36,546 nucleotides of DNA from CAITNQ01 sp041661365 (GTDB lineage Bacteria; Latescibacterota; UBA2968; UBA8231), in NCBI GenBank assembly GCA_041661365.1, contig JBAZUN010000006.1, positions 1 to 36,546 on the forward strand. The letters run 5' to 3'. The notes beneath the pieces are model-generated. The model was not told where the DNA came from. It saw only the letters and a list, made by a program, of their open reading frames with translations, and searched no databases. Below are positions 34,308 to 36,546 of the stretch, piece by piece (within the stretch, counting starts at the first letter, position 1; each line of letters opens with the position of its first letter). A program made the position numbers and the translations under genes.

Positions 34308-34512
34308 CGAGCCCCTGGGCGCGGTACGGGTGGTGGACGACTTCCTGCCGCCCCCCGAACAACTGGCCTTCAAGGAGGAAACGGTCCGGGTCACTATCGC
34401 CCTCAGCCGCACCAGCGTGGAGTTCTTCAAGCACCAAGCCCGTCGCCATGGCACGCCTTACCAGACCATGATCCGGCGCCTGCTGGATCTGTACGCCGCG
34501 CGCCATCAGTGA
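34282..34512 (+). CDS. brnA: BrnA-family antitoxin (ribbon-helix-helix)
   Basis: The start ATG 34282 lies within brnT; AGGGGA is upstream at about nine bases. The 76-residue protein has a variable N-terminus (MSKRTVYRDEPLGAVRVVDD) that would wrap the toxin. A C-terminal ribbon-helix-helix follows: EETVRVTIALSRTSVEFFKH, then GTPYQTMIRRLLDLYAARH, where YQTxI is the BrnA hallmark. It should bind DNA as a dimer and autoregulate at the promoter operator upstream of brnT. The size and order are normal for the family. Confidence 0.9.
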   Translation: MSKRTVYRDEPLGAVRVVDDFLPPPEQLAFKEETVRVTIALSRTSVEFFKHQARRHGTPYQTMIRRLLDLYAARHQ

Positions 34513-34831
34513 CCTAACACCCCGTTCATCCACGCCGGTCGGCCAACCCCGCGATACGGCCATCACCGGGATCCTGCTCCGCTCGTGACCTTCGCCGAGG
34601 CTCCCGACACAACTCGCGCGCCTCAACCCCTTTATCATCTACTAATTTACGTCGAATTAGTAAATTTGTAGTAATAATCATAAGATGTTGATTAATTTGG
34701 TGCTTGAGACTACAAGCCAACCCTACTTGGCGGCCTTGGGCTTGTGATTACACACCAAATTACTAATTTGTCTTTCGTTAGTAATAGATTGACAAACGCT
34801 TGATTCCCGCTGAAAAGCGATCGCGGCTACC
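34513..34831. promoter_or_regulatory. AT-rich leader of Fic-2 with two related inverted repeats
   Basis: A gene-free 319-base stretch whose right two thirds are strongly AT-rich. TACTAATT (34640-34647) pairs with AATTAGTA (34655-34662); ATTACTAA (34759-34766) pairs with TTAGTAAT (34778-34785). Both have perfect 8-bp arms and share the word ACTAATTT (34641-34648 and 34762-34769). A full-consensus TTGACA (34789-34794) follows, though its -10 is poor (GAAAAG at 17 bases). This looks like a regulated promoter with paired operators. No tRNA or small ORF is evident. Confidence 0.55.
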
Positions 34832-36160
34832 ATGCAAATGCCGAAGACCCCACCCCGCCTTGAGGTGCTCTGGCAGGAGCTTGGGAGCGATCAAGAGAAG
34901 CTCCTGAGGCTCCTGAACGTCGACGCGCTGGCGCCGGGTGAACGCTATGTCCACTGGGATAAGCTCGTCCACCTGAACCCGCCCGCGGGTCTGACCCACC
35001 GGGAGTGGTGGCTGGCGCTGAAGCTGGCCCGGTCCAGGGCCGCCAGACGACTGCCCCTCTTTACCGACAAGGAAGGCGGATCGTTCAGCTACACCACCCC
35101 TGATCCCGTTCCCGAACTCCTGCACGAGATCGATCTCCGCGCCGGTGGACGCATCGAGATGCCTTCGCAGGTCACCAATCCGGAGACGAAGGATCAGTAC
35201 TACGTGGAATCCCTCATCGAAGAGGCGATCACCTCCAGCCAACTCGAGGGTGCCACGACCACCAGACGCGTTGCGGAGAACATGATCCGGAGCGGTCGTC
35301 GCCCAAGCAGCAAGGGCGAGACGATGATCTACAACAACTACTTCACGATGAAACGTCTGGCCGAGTGGAAGAAGGAGGCCTTGACTCCTGATCTGGTGCT
35401 ACAGATCCACGAGCAAGTGACCAGAGACACCCTGGATGACCCGCTGGCATGCGGACGACTCCGGACGCTAGATGAAGACGTCTTTGTCGGCGACCACGAA
35501 GGCAATGTGCTTCATCGGCCGCCAGGTGCTGACGAGCTCGGTGCACGCCTGGAGCGGATGTGCCAGTTCGCCAACGGTGGCCCGACCGATCCCTTCCTTC
35601 ACCCTGTTCTGAGATCCATCATCCTGCACTTCTGGGTCGGCTATGACCATCCGTTCATCGATGGAAACGGTCGTTGCGCGAGGGCCCTGTTCTACTGGTC
35701 GATGCTTCACCACGGCTACTGGCTCTGTGAGTATATCTCGATATCGCAGATTCTCCTCAAGGCACCGGCGCAGTACGCCAGATCCTTTCTGCTCACCGAG
35801 ACCGACGACAATGACCTCACCTATTTCGTCCTATATCACCTGGACGCCATCCGGCGCTCGATCGAGGCCCTCCACGAGTTTATCCAAAGGCGAGCCGCAC
35901 AACTGAGGACGCTAGAATCGCGAGTCAGGAATCTCGATCTGCTCAACCACCGGCAGAGAGCCCTGCTGAGCCATGCCCTGCAGCATCCGGGCTGTCAGTA
36001 CACCATCAGCACCCACCAGACCAGTCACAACGTCGTATACCAGACGGCCCGGACCGATCTGCTGGATCTGCACTCCCGTGGCTTGCTGCGGGGAACCAGG
36101 CGCGGCAGGAAGTGGACCTTCACCGCCCCGGACGATCTCGAAGCGCGGTTGTCGAACTGA
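34832..36160 (+). CDS. Second Fic-family protein, autoinhibited class, with C-terminal winged helix
   Basis: A 442-residue Fic protein. The catalytic motif HPFIDGNGRCARAL has its His at residue 273. The inhibitory motif SSQLEG puts the Glu at residue 139, so like Fic-1 it belongs to the class with an N-terminal inhibitory helix. The N-terminal 100 residues (VLWQELGSDQEKLLRLLNVD) are additional to Fic-1. The C-terminus (SHNVVYQTARTDLLDLHSRG, then RKWTF) reads as a winged helix-turn-helix that could bind the leader repeats. ATG 34832 has no good ribosome site; ATG 34838 is an alternative. Sequence similarity to Fic-1 outside the motifs is low, so these are separate acquisitions rather than a recent duplication. 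The target is unknown. Confidence 0.93.
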   Translation: MQMPKTPPRLEVLWQELGSDQEKLLRLLNVDALAPGERYVHWDKLVHLNPPAGLTHREWWLALKLARSRAARRLPLFTDKEGGSFSYTTPDPVPELLHEIDLRAGGRIEMPSQVTNPETKDQYYVESLIEEAITSSQLEGATTTRRVAENMIRSGRRPSSKGETMIYNNYFTMKRLAEWKKEALTPDLVLQIHEQVTRDTLDDPLACGRLRTLDEDVFVGDHEGNVLHRPPGADELGARLERMCQFANGGPTDPFLHPVLRSIILHFWVGYDHPFIDGNGRCARALFYWSMLHHGYWLCEYISISQILLKAPAQYARSFLLTETDDNDLTYFVLYHLDAIRRSIEALHEFIQRRAAQLRTLESRVRNLDLLNHRQRALLSHALQHPGCQYTISTHQTSHNVVYQTARTDLLDLHSRGLLRGTRRGRKWTFTAPDDLEARLSN

Positions 36161-36546
36161 TCCGCCCCTGGCGTAGCCCCGCTAGCCATCCACGCCCCTG
36201 TCCCGCCCTCTCGCCCTCCATGTGACCGCGATCACGCTGCAGATCCAAGTAACGGACGATATTGCCTAGGCAGGCAGGGCCTGCCATCGATCCGCGGCAC
36301 CCGCACCCAGGTCCTGGCTGCAGGTTTTGCTCGGGAGGGGGTTCCGGCCACTGGGGACCGCGTGGCAGACCTCGGGACGTCACCCCCTGATCAGCCTCTC
36401 CTCCTTCCGGCCCGCGCCCGGCCGGCAGGCCGGAGACCCCCTCCACGAGCCTCCTGCCCGATCGGTCCTTGGCCATCCCCTCGCGCCCGCCCTATCTTGT
36501 CCGCGCTCAATCGCTGCTGATCCGCGGTTCCCTGCTCCATGCGCGA
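36161..36546. other. Gene-free right end; palindromes only
   Basis: 386 bases without a supported gene; a minus-strand ORF of 118 codons here lacks family features and a ribosome site. TGTGA-6-TCACG (36221-36236) matches a CRP/FNR-type site closely. GGCAGG (36273-36278) and CCTGCC (36280-36285) form a 6-bp palindrome that may end the Fic-2 transcript. Confidence 0.4.

Noticed and set aside
31971..34831. DGR template repeat or reverse transcriptase near the variable gene
   Set aside because: I looked for an adenine-rich copy of the variable region and for an RT-sized gene on both strands. Neither is present here or elsewhere in the window, so no DGR core is claimed.
36120..36476. 118-codon minus-strand ORF at the right end
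   Set aside because: Gly/Pro/Arg-rich with no motif or ribosome site, and it overlaps the end of Fic-2.
1..36546. CRISPR arrays, tRNA or rRNA genes, insertion sequences
   Set aside because: I saw no regularly spaced repeats, cloverleaf-like segments, rRNA motifs, transposase or integrase sequences. A covariance-model search would be needed to exclude small RNAs.

Overview
The window is GC-rich bacterial DNA whose codons mostly end in G or C. It is packed with glycan-active and other accessory genes and has no rRNA, tRNA, CRISPR array or transposase that I could see. An AcrAB-TolC-type efflux operon (with an outer-membrane factor and a lipoprotein adaptor) points to a diderm, Gram-negative-type cell. 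The mix of glycosidase-like proteins, an HemE-family paralogue, a beta-helix protein, Fic proteins and a formylglycine-type lectin-fold protein resembles uncultured Planctomycetota, Armatimonadota or Hydrogenedentota-like heterotrophs. That placement is inference; no phylogenetic marker gene is present.

Layout. 1-6889 (+): a glycan-processing block of two TIM-barrel glycosidase-like proteins (the first cut by the window edge; they overlap by ATGA), then a GH116-type glucosidase fused to an SGNH esterase, preceded by a run of hairpins. 7089-7676 (+): a small Spy/CpxP-like periplasmic protein rich in Met, His and Cys. 7747-8826 (-): a uroporphyrinogen-decarboxylase-family protein. 9073-12081 (+): a secreted CBM9-glycosidase-discoidin protein. 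12177-18386 (-): a complete tetR-tolC-adaptor-RND efflux operon. 18767-20845 (+): a beta-helix GH141-like protein. 20983-22014 (+): a PAP2/Aur1-like membrane phosphatase. 22045-23891 (-): an Ldh_2 dehydrogenase and HpcH/HpaI aldolase pair, probably for a 2-keto-3-deoxy acid.

From about 23.9 kb the character changes. AT-rich leaders with inverted repeats precede an AAA_14/DUF4143 ATPase, two autoinhibited-type Fic proteins and a brnT-brnA toxin-antitoxin pair. Among them lie a small membrane protein, a 108-residue unknown, an alpha/beta hydrolase with a sialidase-like propeller, and a two-gene ABC exporter of NatAB type. This half looks like an accessory region.

The most interesting object is the gene at 32094-33905 (-). 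It carries a formylglycine-enzyme/C-type-lectin-fold domain without the catalytic cysteines, then a BACON-like linker, then a second copy of only the C-terminal half of that domain. The two 77-codon copies align without gaps. Over codons 39-73 they differ at 35 bases, 31 of them at codon positions 1 and 2 and only 4 at position 3. Nine codons have both first bases changed and a fixed third-position C. That NNC pattern is what adenine-directed mutagenesis of AAC codons by a diversity-generating retroelement (DGR) leaves behind. I see no reverse transcriptase or template repeat in the window, so if a DGR acts here it must act in trans from elsewhere, or have been lost.
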